A stretch of DNA of 64,000 bases, taken from the NCBI RefSeq assembly GCF_001854405.1, contig NZ_CP017718.1, positions 1,178,001 to 1,242,000 on the forward strand, in the 5' to 3' direction. A program made the translations under genes and the position numbers. The notes beneath the pieces were generated by a model. It ran no database searches, was not told the DNA's origin, and saw only the letters and a list, made by a program, of their open reading frames with translations. The stretch comes from Hyphomonas sp. Mor2 (lineage in GTDB: Bacteria; Pseudomonadota; Alphaproteobacteria; Caulobacterales; Hyphomonadaceae). This document shows, one piece after another, positions 8,627 through 18,811 of the stretch; the first letter of the stretch is position 1; each line of letters opens with the position of its first letter.

Positions 8627-9259
8627 GTGAGCGAGCTGGGGAAATTTATCACACTGGAAGGCGGCGAGGGCACGGGCAAGTCGACCTTGATTTCGGGCTT
8701 GCGGGACGCTTTGTCCGACCGAGGCCTCGAAGTCATTGTGACTCGAGAGCCGGGCGGCACCGTACTGGCCGAGGCGGTGCGCAGCCTCGCCTTGCATCCG
8801 CCGCAGGAGGAGTCCTGGTCGCCGCTCGCGCATGCGCTGTTGATGAACACCGCGCGCGAAGACCATTTGAGACACCTCATCCGACCGGCCCTGGCGCGTG
8901 GGGCCTGGGTGATCTGTGACCGGTTTGCAGATTCCACGCGCGCCTATCAGAGTATTGACGGGGTCGATCCGGAGCAATTGCGGGCCATTGAGGCCATTGT
9001 CGTCGGCGAAACCCGACCCGATCTCACGCTGATCCTCGATGCCGCCCCGGAAGCGGTGGCCGAGCGGCGCCGGACACGCAATGTCAGCGACGTGTTCGAG
9101 CAGAAGGACAAGGCCTTTCACGAACAGGTCCGGGCGGCCTTTCTGGAAATTGCCGAGCAAGAGCCGGAGCGGTGCGCGGTGCTCGACGCATTGGACGCTC
9201 CGGACGTTGTCTTGCGCGCGGCGTTGACGGAAATCCACGATCGGCTGGGCGCGTCATGA
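8627..9259 (+). CDS. tmk: thymidylate kinase
   Basis: 210 residues. Phosphorylates dTMP to dTDP in the cytoplasm, an essential step for dTTP supply. The P-loop GGEGTGKST is at residues 12-20; TREPGGT and the CDRFADSTRAYQ block form the dTMP-binding and DR(Y/F) motifs; the LID region is around residues 145-160. The start is GTG, four bases after the preceding stop. The stop overlaps the holB start as ATGA, so the two are translationally coupled. Confidence 0.95.
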   Translation: MSELGKFITLEGGEGTGKSTLISGLRDALSDRGLEVIVTREPGGTVLAEAVRSLALHPPQEESWSPLAHALLMNTAREDHLRHLIRPALARGAWVICDRFADSTRAYQSIDGVDPEQLRAIEAIVVGETRPDLTLILDAAPEAVAERRRTRNVSDVFEQKDKAFHEQVRAAFLEIAEQEPERCAVLDALDAPDVVLRAALTEIHDRLGAS

Positions 9260-10185
9260 GCGAGGCCTTTCCGCTCATCGGTCATAGCGAGGCAGAGGCG
9301 CGATTCCTGGCTGCGAAAGAGTCCGGGCGTCTGCATCATGGCTGGATCTATCAAGGCCCGTCCGGGATCGGGAAATCGATCGTCGCGCGGCGTATGGCCG
9401 GACTGATGCTCGGCGCCGAAAGCGCAGACGCGCCGGATACAGACAAGACTATGCAGCTCATCCTTTCGGGCGGGCACCCTGATCTCAAATGGGTCGAACG
9501 CGGCCTAAACGAGAAAGGCAAGCTCCGGCAGGACATCACCGTCGAGCAAATTCGCGAATTGAATCAGTTCTTTGCCTTGCGACCCGCGCTTTCCGGTTGG
9601 CGCGTCGGGGTGATCGACTCGCTGGATGAGATGAATGTCTCCGGCATGAACGCGCTTCTGAAGACGCTGGAAGAACCACCGAACAATGCCTTGCTGATCC
9701 TGATCTCGCACGGCACGCAGACCGTCTTGCCGACGATCCGGTCCCGTTGCCAGATGCTGCGTTTCTGTCCCCTCTCGGATGACGATACGACGCGCGTCCT
9801 GCAAGCGCAGGGCCGTGAAACGGCGCTGGCACGGGAACTCGCACATGGCCGGCCCGGCTATGGCCTGGAACTGTCGCAAACGGGCGGAGCCAAGGCGGTG
9901 CAGACGGCCCGGGCCATGCTGCGCAATGTCCGAAAGCCCACGGGTGGGGTGGTCTCCGCAGCCCTGACCTCAGCCATTGTCGACGAGGGGGCGCTGCGCG
10001 CCTACACCGATACGCTGCTCGAATGGGTGGCTCAGAAAGCTGAATCAGAAGCCGATCTCGCGAGGACCTGGCTCGCCCTGCACGAGGTGCGTGCCACCGC
10101 CGAAGAACTCAACCTGACACCCCTGCAGACAGCGACAAAGCTGTTCGCCACCTTGCAAGATGGCGTGAAGGCTGTAAGCGCCTGA
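9256..10185 (+). CDS. holB: DNA polymerase III delta' subunit
   Basis: 309 residues. Part of the clamp-loader complex that opens the beta clamp on primed DNA. The N-terminal AAA+ domain has a P-loop-like GPSGIGKS, the DNA-pol-III-type MNALLKTLEEPP block and the sensor SRC motif (IRSRCQ), the arginine-finger region of delta'. The usual cysteine-rich zinc module is not apparent. ATG at 9256 overlaps the tmk stop (ATGA); longer in-frame starts would run inside tmk. In many alphaproteobacteria metG lies between holB and the TatD gene; here TatD follows after 4 bases. Confidence 0.93.
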   Translation: MSEAFPLIGHSEAEARFLAAKESGRLHHGWIYQGPSGIGKSIVARRMAGLMLGAESADAPDTDKTMQLILSGGHPDLKWVERGLNEKGKLRQDITVEQIRELNQFFALRPALSGWRVGVIDSLDEMNVSGMNALLKTLEEPPNNALLILISHGTQTVLPTIRSRCQMLRFCPLSDDDTTRVLQAQGRETALARELAHGRPGYGLELSQTGGAKAVQTARAMLRNVRKPTGGVVSAALTSAIVDEGALRAYTDTLLEWVAQKAESEADLARTWLALHEVRATAEELNLTPLQTATKLFATLQDGVKAVSA

Positions 10186-10189
10186 GGCC

Positions 10190-10960
10190 ATGTTTGATAC
10201 ACACGTCAACTTGCACGCAGAAGCGTATGAGGAGGATCTGGAAGAGGTCCTGTCGCGGGCGCGTGACGCAGGCGTCTCCCGGATGCTGGCCATATGTGAG
10301 CGGCTGGACAGCTTTCCGCGTGTGAAAGCGATCGCCGACGCCAATGCGGACATTTGGTGCAGCGTCGGGACGCATCCGCACCACGCCAAGGATTTCACCG
10401 CAACGAGCGTCCAGGATCTGGTCGATCGCGCGGCGGACGGACAAGTCGTGGCGATCGGCGAGACAGGCCTGGATTTTCACTATGGCTACAGCCCCGAAGA
10501 CGAGCAGGTGGCGAGTTTTCGCACCCATATCGCCGCCGCGCGCGAAACCGGCTTGCCGTTGATTGTTCACACGCGCGAGGCGGATGACCTGACCGCCAGT
10601 ATTCTCGAAGAAGAACATGCCAAGGGCGCGTTTCCGATCCTGTTGCATTGCTATACGGGCGGCCCGGATCTGTGCCAGCGCGGCCTCGCGCTCGGTGCTT
10701 ATGTCTCCGTTTCGGGCATTCTCTCTTTCAAGAGCGCCAAAGAGGTGCGCGCGGTGATCCAGGATGTGCCATTGGACCGGGTGATCCTGGAAACAGATTG
10801 TCCGTATCTGACGCCGATGCCGTACCGCGGACGCCGCAATGAGCCCGCCTATCTGCCTTATGTAGCCGACGCGCTGGCCGAGCTTCACGGCCTGTCACGC
10901 GACGAGATTGGCGCAACCTGCGAGGCCAACGCCCTGCGCCTGTTCCAGAAGGTCTCATGA
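10190..10960 (+). CDS. TatD-family metal-dependent deoxyribonuclease
   Basis: 256 residues, a full-length amidohydrolase-fold TatD protein; family members are Mg-dependent 3'-5' exonucleases linked to DNA repair and turnover. Metal ligands seen: His in the opening FDTHVNLH, Glu in IGETGLDFHYG, His in IVHTREA, His in LLHCYTG and Asp in ETDCPYLTP. The second His of the common HxH opening is Asn here (H-V-N), a variant I believe occurs in other alphaproteobacterial TatD proteins. The gene overlaps the next one as ATGA and is 4 bases from holB, so the whole tmk-holB-tatD-MBL run is probably one transcript. Confidence 0.93.
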   Translation: MFDTHVNLHAEAYEEDLEEVLSRARDAGVSRMLAICERLDSFPRVKAIADANADIWCSVGTHPHHAKDFTATSVQDLVDRAADGQVVAIGETGLDFHYGYSPEDEQVASFRTHIAAARETGLPLIVHTREADDLTASILEEEHAKGAFPILLHCYTGGPDLCQRGLALGAYVSVSGILSFKSAKEVRAVIQDVPLDRVILETDCPYLTPMPYRGRRNEPAYLPYVADALAELHGLSRDEIGATCEANALRLFQKVS

Positions 10961-11772
10961 CAGCCCGCAAGCTCAAGATCACGCTACTCGGCACCGGTTC
11001 TTCCGGCGGGGTTCCTCGTGTCGGCGGGGACTGGGGGGCGTGCGATCCCTCCGAGCCAAAAAATCGCCGCCGTCGGTGCTCAGCTCTGGTCGAAACATGG
11101 TCGGGCGACGAGGCAGATGAAAAGACTGTGGTCCTGATCGACACGTCGCCGGACCTGCGCGAGCAGCTGCTCGATGCCGAGGTGAAGCGTCTGGACGCCA
11201 TCCTCTACACGCATGATCATGCCGATCAGACACATGGAATAGACGATGTCCGCGCGCTGGCCATCCGCAACCGGGCGCAGGTGAAGGCTTACATGGACGC
11301 GCCGACGCATTCGACGCTGTTTCCCAAGTTCCAGTATGCGTTCGAAGGCAAGGGCGGCTATCCGCCTATCATAGAAGTTCAGCCACTGATCGCGCCTTAT
11401 CAGCCGGTGAATATTCCGGGGCAGGGCGGTGCGTTGCCCTGTTTGCCGCTCGAGCAGGAGCATGGCTGGATCAAGTCACTTGGCTTCCGGTTCGGAGACG
11501 TGGCGTATTGCAACGATCTCAATGATTTTCCGGATCGTACGCTTGAGCAGCTGACCGGGTTGGACCTGCTGATCATCGATGCCCTGCGCTACACGCCGCA
11601 CCCTTCTCATGCCCATCTTGAGCGGACGCTGGAATGGATCGAGATGTTGAAACCCGCGCAGGCGGTGATCACCAACCTGCACGTGGACTTCGATTATCAG
11701 ACTCTGAAAGCGGAGCTCCCGGACGGGGTCGAGCCGGCGTTTGACGGGTGGAGCTATACAGGTCGCCTCTAG
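10957..11772 (+). CDS. MBL-fold metallohydrolase (PhnP-like)
   Basis: 271 residues. A metallo-beta-lactamase-fold hydrolase close to the PhnP / cyclic-phosphodiesterase group, with the opening LLGTGSSGGVPRVGG, the metal-binding box THDHADQTHGIDD and later His residues in ITNLHVDFD. The box reads HxHxDQ rather than the usual HxHxDH, so one metal ligand is replaced by Gln. The substrate is unknown; PhnP acts on phosphoribosyl cyclic phosphate, but there is no phn gene here. It overlaps tatD by 4 bases and, at its end, the convergent ligase gene by 4. Confidence 0.88.
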   Translation: MTARKLKITLLGTGSSGGVPRVGGDWGACDPSEPKNRRRRCSALVETWSGDEADEKTVVLIDTSPDLREQLLDAEVKRLDAILYTHDHADQTHGIDDVRALAIRNRAQVKAYMDAPTHSTLFPKFQYAFEGKGGYPPIIEVQPLIAPYQPVNIPGQGGALPCLPLEQEHGWIKSLGFRFGDVAYCNDLNDFPDRTLEQLTGLDLLIIDALRYTPHPSHAHLERTLEWIEMLKPAQAVITNLHVDFDYQTLKAELPDGVEPAFDGWSYTGRL

Positions 11773-13349
11773 GCCGCGTCGGTCAGGCTCATCACGGTTT
11801 TGCCGACCGCGCCATAATCAGTCTTCCCGGTGCCGAGCACAGGAATCTCGTCAACGTGAAAGACTTTCTTGGGCACTGAAAGCTCTGACACACCGTGAGA
11901 CTGGCACCAGGCCAGCAAGGCGCTGCGATCGGCGTCGGCGGCGGTGGTCAGAAGCACAACCTGTTCGCCCTTGCGCGGGTCTGGGATAGCGGCTGCGGCG
12001 TGCATCTCATCGGGCCAGATGGCGCTGGCACAATTCTCGACGACGGCCAGTGAGACCATTTCGCCGCCAATCTTTGCGAAGCGCTTCACACGGCCCATGA
12101 TGCGGATGCAATCATCTTCGTCCATGACGCAGATATCGCCGGTATCATGCCAGCCATCCTGTGGCGGCTCGATGACGCCCGGCGCCGATGAGCGCATATA
12201 GCCGAGCATGATGTTCGGCCCGCGAATGCGCAGCTTGCCGCCTTCCTCGATCCCCTCGACCGGAACCAGTTCATACTCCATGTCGGCCATCAGGCGACCG
12301 ACGGTGCCGGGCTTGTTGAACTCCATTTGATTGGCCGCGACCACAGGCGCTGCTTCGGTCGCGCCATAGCCTTCCAGGATCTCGATATTGAACTTCTTGC
12401 GGACAAAGGCCCGCGTCTCGTCCTTGACCCGCTCGGCGCCGCACACGGCGAGCCTGACCTTGTCGAGCGCGCCTTCTTTGGCGACGCGCGCATACTGACC
12501 GATGAACGTGTCTGTCGCGAGCAGGATGGTCGATTCGGTTTCTTCCAGGCGATGCGCAATCTCTCTGGGCTGCAGCGGGCTCGGATGAAACACCGCGCGC
12601 ACGCCCGCAACGAGCGGCAGAATGGCGCCCACCGTCAGACCAAAGCAGTGAAACGTCGGCAACGGATTAAAGACGCGATCGGTTTCCGGATCGAGGCCAA
12701 TATGCGAGCGCACCTGTTCGACATTGGCGATAATATTATGATGCGAAAGGACGACGCCTTTCGGCTCTCCTTCGGTGCCTGACGTGAACAGGACGACCCC
12801 GGGTTTCGTATGGCTCTTTCGCGAATGGAAGAGGCTCGGCAGGATCGGGCCGAGACCGCCCGCAACCTTGTCCATCAAGCCCAGGCTTTCGCGGACATCC
12901 TCGAGATAGATAAACTCGGCCGTGTCATCGAGTTCGGCAATCAGGGGTTCCAGGCCGCCCAGTTCGACAAATTTATGGGCCGTCACGATCTTGGAGATCT
13001 TGCCGGCTTTCATGGCCGATTTGATATTCGCGGACCCAGCCGTGAAATTCAGCATGGCGGGCAGGCGGCCAGATGCCAGAACCGCGCAGAAGGCGATCAC
13101 CGCCCCGGCACCTGTTGGCAGCATGATGCCGACCGTCTCGTCTTTCTTGAACTTCTTGCCGAGCGCCGAGCCGAGCGCGAAGGCCCCGCGCAATACAGTC
13201 TTGTAGTCGACTTCGGTGCCATCGCCATCGACAATCGCGACCGTCTTGCCGCCAAACTCCTTTGCAGCTCTGATAATCGCCGAGAAGATGTCCGTCTTGG
13301 CGCGATTGGCGCGCCAGGGCAGCGGGGCAGGGATCGTAGCGTCAGTCAT
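11769..13349 (-). CDS. AMP-forming acyl-CoA / acyl-ACP synthetase
   Basis: 526 residues. An adenylate-forming ligase that activates a fatty acid as acyl-AMP and transfers it to CoA or acyl-carrier protein. Motifs: the phosphate loop FTSGTEGEPKGVVLS, the A5-type GYGATEAAP, the adenosine motif WHDTGDICVMDEDDCIRI with the RVKRFAKIGGEMVS hinge, and the C-terminal lysine in GTGKTDYGAV. It most resembles the synthetase half of Aas (2-acylglycerophosphoethanolamine acyltransferase/acyl-ACP synthetase) without the acyltransferase half; the substrate cannot be assigned. It is transcribed divergently from lipA and overlaps the convergent MBL gene by 4 bases. Confidence 0.88.
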   Translation of the reverse strand: MTDATIPAPLPWRANRAKTDIFSAIIRAAKEFGGKTVAIVDGDGTEVDYKTVLRGAFALGSALGKKFKKDETVGIMLPTGAGAVIAFCAVLASGRLPAMLNFTAGSANIKSAMKAGKISKIVTAHKFVELGGLEPLIAELDDTAEFIYLEDVRESLGLMDKVAGGLGPILPSLFHSRKSHTKPGVVLFTSGTEGEPKGVVLSHHNIIANVEQVRSHIGLDPETDRVFNPLPTFHCFGLTVGAILPLVAGVRAVFHPSPLQPREIAHRLEETESTILLATDTFIGQYARVAKEGALDKVRLAVCGAERVKDETRAFVRKKFNIEILEGYGATEAAPVVAANQMEFNKPGTVGRLMADMEYELVPVEGIEEGGKLRIRGPNIMLGYMRSSAPGVIEPPQDGWHDTGDICVMDEDDCIRIMGRVKRFAKIGGEMVSLAVVENCASAIWPDEMHAAAAIPDPRKGEQVVLLTTAADADRSALLAWCQSHGVSELSVPKKVFHVDEIPVLGTGKTDYGAVGKTVMSLTDAA

Positions 13350-13501
13350 GATCTCGTTATGGTCCGGTCTTTAAAAGTTTTGCAACAAAGTGTCACAGTC
13401 GGTGAAGAGTTCAAGCCCTTCAAGGCCGTATGCAGGATTGGCAGGGGTGCTATGTCCCGGTGGTGCTTGCAGTTTTTGCCGATCCGCTCCATTTATGGGG
13501 C

Positions 13502-14458
13502 ATGGCGACCCTGATCGACAAGAAACCTCAATACCGGCATCCGGAAAAGCGCAATCGCCCGGACACGCCGCTCTTGCGCAAACCCGACTGGATTCGCGTG
13601 AAAGCGCCGACTTCGAAAGGCTATGCTGAGACCCGGGAGATCGTGAAATCCAAGGGGCTGGTCACCGTCTGTGAGGAAGCTGGCTGCCCGAATATTGGCG
13701 AGTGCTGGGACAAGAAACACGCGACCATGATGATCATGGGCGACACCTGCACGCGCGCCTGCTCGTTCTGCAATGTGATCACCGGCAAGCCCAATCCACT
13801 GGACGAGGACGAACCGCGTCGGGTTGGACAGGCCGTGGCGGAAATGGGCCTCGAACATGTGGTCATCACCTCTGTGGACCGTGACGATCTCGAAGATGGC
13901 GGCGCGATGCATTTCGTTCGCACCATCGAAGCGATCCGCGAAGCCTCGCCCGGCACGACGATCGAGATCCTGACCCCGGACTTCCTGCGCAAGGACGGGT
14001 GGGAAGCCAAGGTCATCGACGCCAAGCCGGACGTGTTCAATCACAATCTCGAAACGGTGCCGCGCCTGTACCTGTCGATCCGCCCGGGCGCCCGCTATTT
14101 CCACTCGCTGCGCCTGCTGGAAAAGGTCAAGGATCGGGACCCGGCCCAGTTCACGAAATCCGGACTCATGGTCGGCCTCGGCGAAACGAAGGAAGAGGTC
14201 ATGCAGGTCATGGATGACATGCGGTCTGCGGGCATCGATTTCCTGACCATCGGGCAATATCTGCAGCCGACCCGAAAGCATGCCGCGGTCGATAGATATG
14301 TCAGCCCGGACGAATTCAGCGCCTATGAGGAAATTGCGCGCGCCAAGGGCTTCCTGATGGTGTCCGCCTCGCCTCTGACCCGGTCCAGTTATCATGCTGG
14401 AGAAGATTTCGCCCGCTTGCGCGCTGCCCGGGACGCTCAACTCGGAGCCGATGCCTAG
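13502..14458 (+). CDS. lipA: lipoyl synthase
   Basis: 318 residues. A radical-SAM enzyme that inserts two sulfurs into protein-bound octanoyl groups to make lipoate for pyruvate and 2-oxoglutarate dehydrogenases. Both iron-sulfur sites are clear: the auxiliary cluster motif [12 protein letters not shown] and the radical-SAM motif CTRACSFC. The C-terminal [10 protein letters not shown] carries the conserved serine ligand. ATG at 13502 fits the family length; the frame also extends upstream to 13430 but without similarity to LipA. The gene overlaps the COQ10-like gene by 8 bases, a pairing common in alphaproteobacteria. Confidence 0.95.
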   Translation: MATLIDKKPQYRHPEKRNRPDTPLLRKPDWIRVKAPTSKGYAETREIVKSKGLVTVCEEAGCPNIGECWDKKHATMMIMGDTCTRACSFCNVITGKPNPLDEDEPRRVGQAVAEMGLEHVVITSVDRDDLEDGGAMHFVRTIEAIREASPGTTIEILTPDFLRKDGWEAKVIDAKPDVFNHNLETVPRLYLSIRPGARYFHSLRLLEKVKDRDPAQFTKSGLMVGLGETKEEVMQVMDDMRSAGIDFLTIGQYLQPTRKHAAVDRYVSPDEFSAYEEIARAKGFLMVSASPLTRSSYHAGEDFARLRAARDAQLGADA

Positions 14459-14900
14459 AGTTTCGGAACAGGTGCTTATCCCGCACAGTGCGGAAAACCT
14501 GTATGAACTGGTGCGGGATATCCGACGCTACCCGGATTTCATCAAATGGATCCGCGCTGTCGGCGTATCGGATGAAACGTCCGAGCCGGATGGCCGCTAT
14601 TCCTGCCTTGGGGAAGCGACGGTTTCCTTCAAAGGCTTCGATGAGCGGTTTGCGACTTATGTGACCGCCGACCCCGCCGCGCGAAAGATTGACGTCAAAC
14701 TGGCTCGCGGGCCGTTTCGCCACTTGCGCAATCGCTGGCAGTTCGATCCCAGAGAGGATGGCAAGACGCGGGTGCACTGCTTTATCGATTATGAATTCAA
14801 GAATCCGGTGCTTGGCCTGTTGGCGCGGACCAATTCCCGTCTGGCCGTTGAGTTGATCATCGATGCCTTTCGGGAAGAAGCGGATCGCCGGTTCAAGTGA
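14451..14900 (+). CDS. COQ10/RatA-type START-domain protein
   Basis: 149 residues. A polyketide-cyclase/START-fold protein ([20 protein letters not shown], then [14 protein letters not shown]) of the coenzyme-Q-binding COQ10 family. Mitochondrial homologues bind ubiquinone and support respiration; the E. coli homologue is called RatA, and the toxin label is not justified by context here. The start at 14451 lies inside the end of lipA (8-base overlap), implying coupled translation. The hydrophobic C-terminal helix of the fold ([16 protein letters not shown]) is complete. Confidence 0.88.
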
Positions 14901-15042
14901 TTCGGTGACGCGTCTATAAAATTTCTAAGCCCTTCAATTGCTTACGCACGTGGAGAAGATTTCACTATGCGCGTTAAGTGGTTCCAAACACACTCCATGG
15001 ATCATTGCTGACAGAGCATCATCTAGAGTGGACAAATTCGTT

Positions 15043-16308
15043 ATGAAACCCAAACACGCACGCTTCGCGGCGATCACAGCCGCGAGCGCGGTTCTTGTGT
15101 CCCTGTCAGCGCAGGCAGAGGAAGGCCCGAACGCATTCTCGCCTGATCAAATTGTACCCGCCGACGAGCGATCGAACGCGGAAACCGATCCGGTGCCGCT
15201 GCCGGTTGGCATCTTTATCGTCCAGCCGCGCGCAGACTTTACTGTCGGCTGGAACTCAAACCAGTTCGCCACGGCGACGGCAGAAGAGAGTGCAATGGCG
15301 TTCGGGTTCCGGCCTCGATTTGATGTCAGCTCTGAGTGGTCACAGCATGCCCTGGGCGGATTGCTGGAGTTTGACCATGTCGAGAACACAGACTTTTCTT
15401 CAGACAGCAAGACAGACGTGAAACTGGGCTTAAATGGCCGGTTTGATCTGACTGCGTCGACATCGCTTTCCGGCGGTTTGTTTACCGAGGACATTACCGA
15501 AGACCGTACGGCGCTGTCGACGGTGCCAACCTCGTTGGAACCAAATGAGTATAGCCGCAGTGGGGGCTCGCTCGGGCTGCTGTATAGCGGTGACCGCTGG
15601 CTGTTTGACGCCGATCTGGTCATCGCTGCGTTTGACAATGATGATGTCGAGCTGGCGTTCAACTTTATCCAGGACCAGGATTTTCGTGACCGGGACGAAG
15701 TCGATGGCCGGGCGCGCCTGGCCTATGCGGTGGACTCCAACTGGCTGGCCTATTCTGAGGTTCGCCGTGTCGAGGCAGACTTTGATCCGCCCGGTCTCTT
15801 CAATGCGTTTGATCGCGACTATGAAGGCAATGTGCTCAGCGTCGGGTCGGACTTTGGCATTGGCGACAGTGTCCGCGCCGATATCGGGGTCGGGTTCATG
15901 AGCTACACGTTCGCCGACCCGACTTATGCCGACATTGAGGACTTCTCTGTCTCAGGCAATGTGCAATGGGCCGTGGCGGACCAAACCACGATTGAAACCG
16001 AGATTTCGCGCGGCGTGATCGATCCCGGCCTGCTGGCCGATATTGCCGCCATCGAAACGGGCGTCAGCGTCCGTCTCGCGCATGGCATAGGTTCGAAAGT
16101 GTACCTGACCGGCGGCGCGGGGTTCAATAATTATGAGTTCGAGAACGTCAATCGCAGCGACGACCGCGTCGATGTCCATGTCGGTGCGAACTGGCGTCTC
16201 AACAAGAATATCTGGCTCGAAAGCAATTACGAACTCCGCGACAGCTCGTCGTCCATCCAGGAGTTTACCGACAATCGGGTCCTGTTCCGGATGCGTGTGT
16301 TCCCTTAG
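15043..16308 (+). CDS. outer-membrane beta-barrel protein
   Basis: 421 residues with a signal peptide cleaved near SAQAEE (about residue 25). From about residue 55 on it is a long series of alternating hydrophobic/polar strands with Asp/Asn-rich turns and ends in the aromatic-tailed strand [10 protein letters not shown], a typical outer-membrane insertion signal. It resembles the putative beta-barrel porin 2 group, often linked to exopolysaccharide export or unknown functions; no such genes are nearby. ATG at 15043 is chosen because the signal peptide begins there; the frame continues upstream to 14938 without one. The stop overlaps the convergent mnmA stop by 4 bases. Confidence 0.82.
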   Translation: MKPKHARFAAITAASAVLVSLSAQAEEGPNAFSPDQIVPADERSNAETDPVPLPVGIFIVQPRADFTVGWNSNQFATATAEESAMAFGFRPRFDVSSEWSQHALGGLLEFDHVENTDFSSDSKTDVKLGLNGRFDLTASTSLSGGLFTEDITEDRTALSTVPTSLEPNEYSRSGGSLGLLYSGDRWLFDADLVIAAFDNDDVELAFNFIQDQDFRDRDEVDGRARLAYAVDSNWLAYSEVRRVEADFDPPGLFNAFDRDYEGNVLSVGSDFGIGDSVRADIGVGFMSYTFADPTYADIEDFSVSGNVQWAVADQTTIETEISRGVIDPGLLADIAAIETGVSVRLAHGIGSKVYLTGGAGFNNYEFENVNRSDDRVDVHVGANWRLNKNIWLESNYELRDSSSSIQEFTDNRVLFRMRVFP

Positions 16309-17507
16309 GCGCGCAGACGCTCGTCGGCGGCAATCGTGGATGCGATAAAGCCGCCGCCGAGTATCCGGGTCGAGCCCGTCGCATCGTAAAGCACGCTCGC
16401 TTGACCGCGCGCGACGCCTTCTTCGGGCTGATCGAACCAGACCGCAGGCGCGCCATCGGCAAAACCGAGCCGAGCCGGCGCCGGTTCCCGGGTTGAGCGC
16501 ACACGCACCAGTACCGGATCGCCGCGCTCGCAGGCAGCTTCCAGAGTGTCATCCCCGAGCCAGTTCAGCTCTTCCATGGTCAGGCCCGCCGTCAGCAAGG
16601 CTTCGCGCGGGCCGACAATGACCTGCCGCGCCGGCGCATCGATCTTGACCACATAAAGCGGATCGCCTGTGGCGACGCCAAGACCGCGTCGTTGGCCGAT
16701 TGTGTAATGGATCACGCCCTCATGCTGCCCCAGCACGCGGCCATCCAGATGCACGATCTCGCCGCCGCGCCCGGAGCCCGGTCGCAGTTTCTCGACCACT
16801 TTCGCGTAAGAGCCTTCCGGGACAAAGCAGATGTCCTGACTGTCCGGCTTCGCAGCGACTGGTAGATTGAAATGATCGGCAAGCGCCCGCACCTCGGTTT
16901 TCGGCAACTCGCCCAGTGGGAACCGGACATAGTCCAGCTGCTCCCTGGTCGTCGCGAACAGGAAGTAGGATTGGTCCCGGCTCGCATCTGCGGCGCGATG
17001 AAGCTCCGGCGTGTGCGCCCCATCTGTGCGGCGAATATAGTGACCCGTCGCCAGGCAATCGGCGCCCAGCTCCTTTGCGGTGCGCAAAAGGTCCGAGAAT
17101 TTCACGGTCTGATTACACCGAATGCAGGGAATAGGCGTTGCGCCGGACAGATACGTGTCGGCGAAATCTTCCATCACCTGTTCCTTGAACCGGCTTTCAT
17201 AGTCCAGGACATAATGCGGGATCCCGATCTGATCAGAGACATTGCGCGCGTCATGTATGTCCTGACCCGCACAGCAAGCGCCTTTCTTCTCGATCGCTGC
17301 GCCATGATCGTACAGCTGCAGCGTGATGCCGACCACGTCATAGCCGCGGGCGGCGAGCAAAGCCGCGACCACAGAGGAATCGACGCCGCCGGACATGGCA
17401 GCGACCACGCGTGTTTCAGAAGGGGGCTTGGCAAAACCAAGCGAATTGAGCGCCCCGTCAACAGGGGCTGGTTCGGGCGCGGTAAGCGCCGCCAGATCAA
17501 TCGTCAT
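16305..17507 (-). CDS. mnmA: tRNA-specific 2-thiouridylase
   Basis: 400 residues. Thiolates U34 of tRNA-Lys, -Glu and -Gln using ATP and sulfur relayed from cysteine desulfurase. The PP-loop [16 protein letters not shown] lies near residue 40; the two catalytic cysteines are in [14 protein letters not shown] and in [12 protein letters not shown]; the C-terminal beta-barrel follows. ATG at 17507 is preferred; an upstream extension to 17618 would add unrelated sequence. It is divergent from the LytS-type kinase gene. Confidence 0.94.
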   Translation of the reverse strand: MTIDLAALTAPEPAPVDGALNSLGFAKPPSETRVVAAMSGGVDSSVVAALLAARGYDVVGITLQLYDHGAAIEKKGACCAGQDIHDARNVSDQIGIPHYVLDYESRFKEQVMEDFADTYLSGATPIPCIRCNQTVKFSDLLRTAKELGADCLATGHYIRRTDGAHTPELHRAADASRDQSYFLFATTREQLDYVRFPLGELPKTEVRALADHFNLPVAAKPDSQDICFVPEGSYAKVVEKLRPGSGRGGEIVHLDGRVLGQHEGVIHYTIGQRRGLGVATGDPLYVVKIDAPARQVIVGPREALLTAGLTMEELNWLGDDTLEAACERGDPVLVRVRSTREPAPARLGFADGAPAVWFDQPEEGVARGQASVLYDATGSTRILGGGFIASTIAADERLRA

Positions 17508-17616
17508 TTCAAGTCTCCAGACGGGTTCAAGGCCCGCAGCAGATGGGTTTCGGGCTATATAGGCGCTTTTCCGACTGCCGTCATGAGTTTCTCGCACAGC
17601 GACAAACGACGTCCTC

Positions 17617-17640
17617 AATGCGACGAACTACACATGTAGC
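17617..17640. repeat. left 24-base element flanking the LytS/LytTR genes
   Basis: Reads AATGCGACGAACTACACATG then TAGC. Its reverse complement matches 20 of 24 positions of the element at 19583-19606. Both contain CTACACATGTA in the same direction on the plus strand (here 17628-17638), while the outer CGACGA/TCGTCG arms are inverted. It lies 65 bases before the kinase start, a natural operator position. Confidence 0.7.
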
Positions 17641-17704
17641 GGGTTGACCTGCAGGGCAGACATTTACAGGCTGTCCGACCCTGAGCGTGACGCGAACATA
17701 AGAC

Positions 17705-18811
17705 ATGATTGAAACCCTGAGACCGTTTCTGGCGCCGCCTGGTACCAGTCTGAAATCGTTCTGGACGTTCCAGGCGATCTTCTGGTCGTTCATCTTTTTC
17801 TGGCGGATTCTCTACAATTTCGCGCATGGGTTCAACGTCGCGTGGTATCAGGTCGGCCCGCGCATCGTCTCGCTGTCCATATGCGCATTGATGGTTCTGA
17901 TCCTAGGGCATATCGCGGCCCGGTTGATGCCGAAGCGGTTGCGCGTTGAGCGCCTGGTGCTGATCGTCGGGATTACCTTGCTGCTGGCTTTGTTTCTAGC
18001 GATGACCGACCGGATCATCTTCGCGGCTTTTGAAGGCGAGGTCCCACTTGGCGAACTTGTCAGGTTCGACGTGCCGAAGAATTATTTCTTTTCGGCCTGG
18101 ATGTTCGTGTCCTGGGTGGTCCTGTTTCTGCTCTTTGGTCAGTTTTCCCATCAGCGCGAACGGGAGCGGGCGATCCACCAACTGATGAGCTCCGCGAAAG
18201 AAGCGCGCATGCAGATGCTCATGCATCAGCTGAACCCGCACTTCCTGTTCAATGCGCTCAACTCTCTGTCCGCCTTGATCAGCGAAGCGAGAACCGCGGA
18301 TGCCGATCTGATGATCAGCCGCCTCAGCCGGTTCTTGCGACACGTCATCGATCCGACGCCGGCCAAGCTGATCGCCCTCGACCAGGAATTGGAGATCCTC
18401 GCCGATTATGTCGACATCCAGAAAGTCCGCTACGGGGATCAGCTGGCTTTCATCTTCGAGTGCGCCGACCGCTCGGTTTGTGACGCACTGGTGCCGAAAC
18501 TGATCCTGCAGCCTCTGTTCGAAAATTCGATCAAATATGGGCGGCAGATCCCTGGCCATAAGATTGAAATCGAGGTGATGGCAAGCTTAACCGCCGATGG
18601 CGTCTGCTTGCGCGTCGAGGATAATGGCCCCGGCTTTTCGGAGGTTCCGAACCCGGATGGGCTCGGCCTTTCCCTGGTGAGGGAGCGGCTTGAGGCGCAT
18701 TTCGGCGACGAGGCCAACCTCCACACGCAGACCCTCGCGCAGGGCGGGAGCCGGGTCGAGATCCATATGCCGCTCCGCCTGCCAGACCGTGCCGAGGAGG
18801 CGCCGACATGA
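17705..18811 (+). CDS. LytS/YehU-type membrane sensor histidine kinase
   Basis: 368 residues. About four hydrophobic helices (residues 15-150) form a membrane sensor, followed by a short coiled coil and the His_kinase domain typical of LytS/YehU proteins: phosphoacceptor MHQLNPHFLFNALNSL, then RFLRHVIDP, the N-box LILQPLFENSIKYG and the ATP-lid motifs VEDNGPGF and GLGLSLVRERL. It partners the LytTR regulator just downstream, which it overlaps by 4 bases (ATGA). The signal is unknown. The upstream region carries the 24-base element at 17617. Confidence 0.9.
   Translation: MIETLRPFLAPPGTSLKSFWTFQAIFWSFIFFWRILYNFAHGFNVAWYQVGPRIVSLSICALMVLILGHIAARLMPKRLRVERLVLIVGITLLLALFLAMTDRIIFAAFEGEVPLGELVRFDVPKNYFFSAWMFVSWVVLFLLFGQFSHQRERERAIHQLMSSAKEARMQMLMHQLNPHFLFNALNSLSALISEARTADADLMISRLSRFLRHVIDPTPAKLIALDQELEILADYVDIQKVRYGDQLAFIFECADRSVCDALVPKLILQPLFENSIKYGRQIPGHKIEIEVMASLTADGVCLRVEDNGPGFSEVPNPDGLGLSLVRERLEAHFGDEANLHTQTLAQGGSRVEIHMPLRLPDRAEEAPT

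Noticed and set aside
14451-14900. RatA toxin of a toxin-antitoxin module
   Set aside because: The family label covers COQ10-type START proteins; lipA linkage and absence of an antitoxin gene favour the ubiquinone role.
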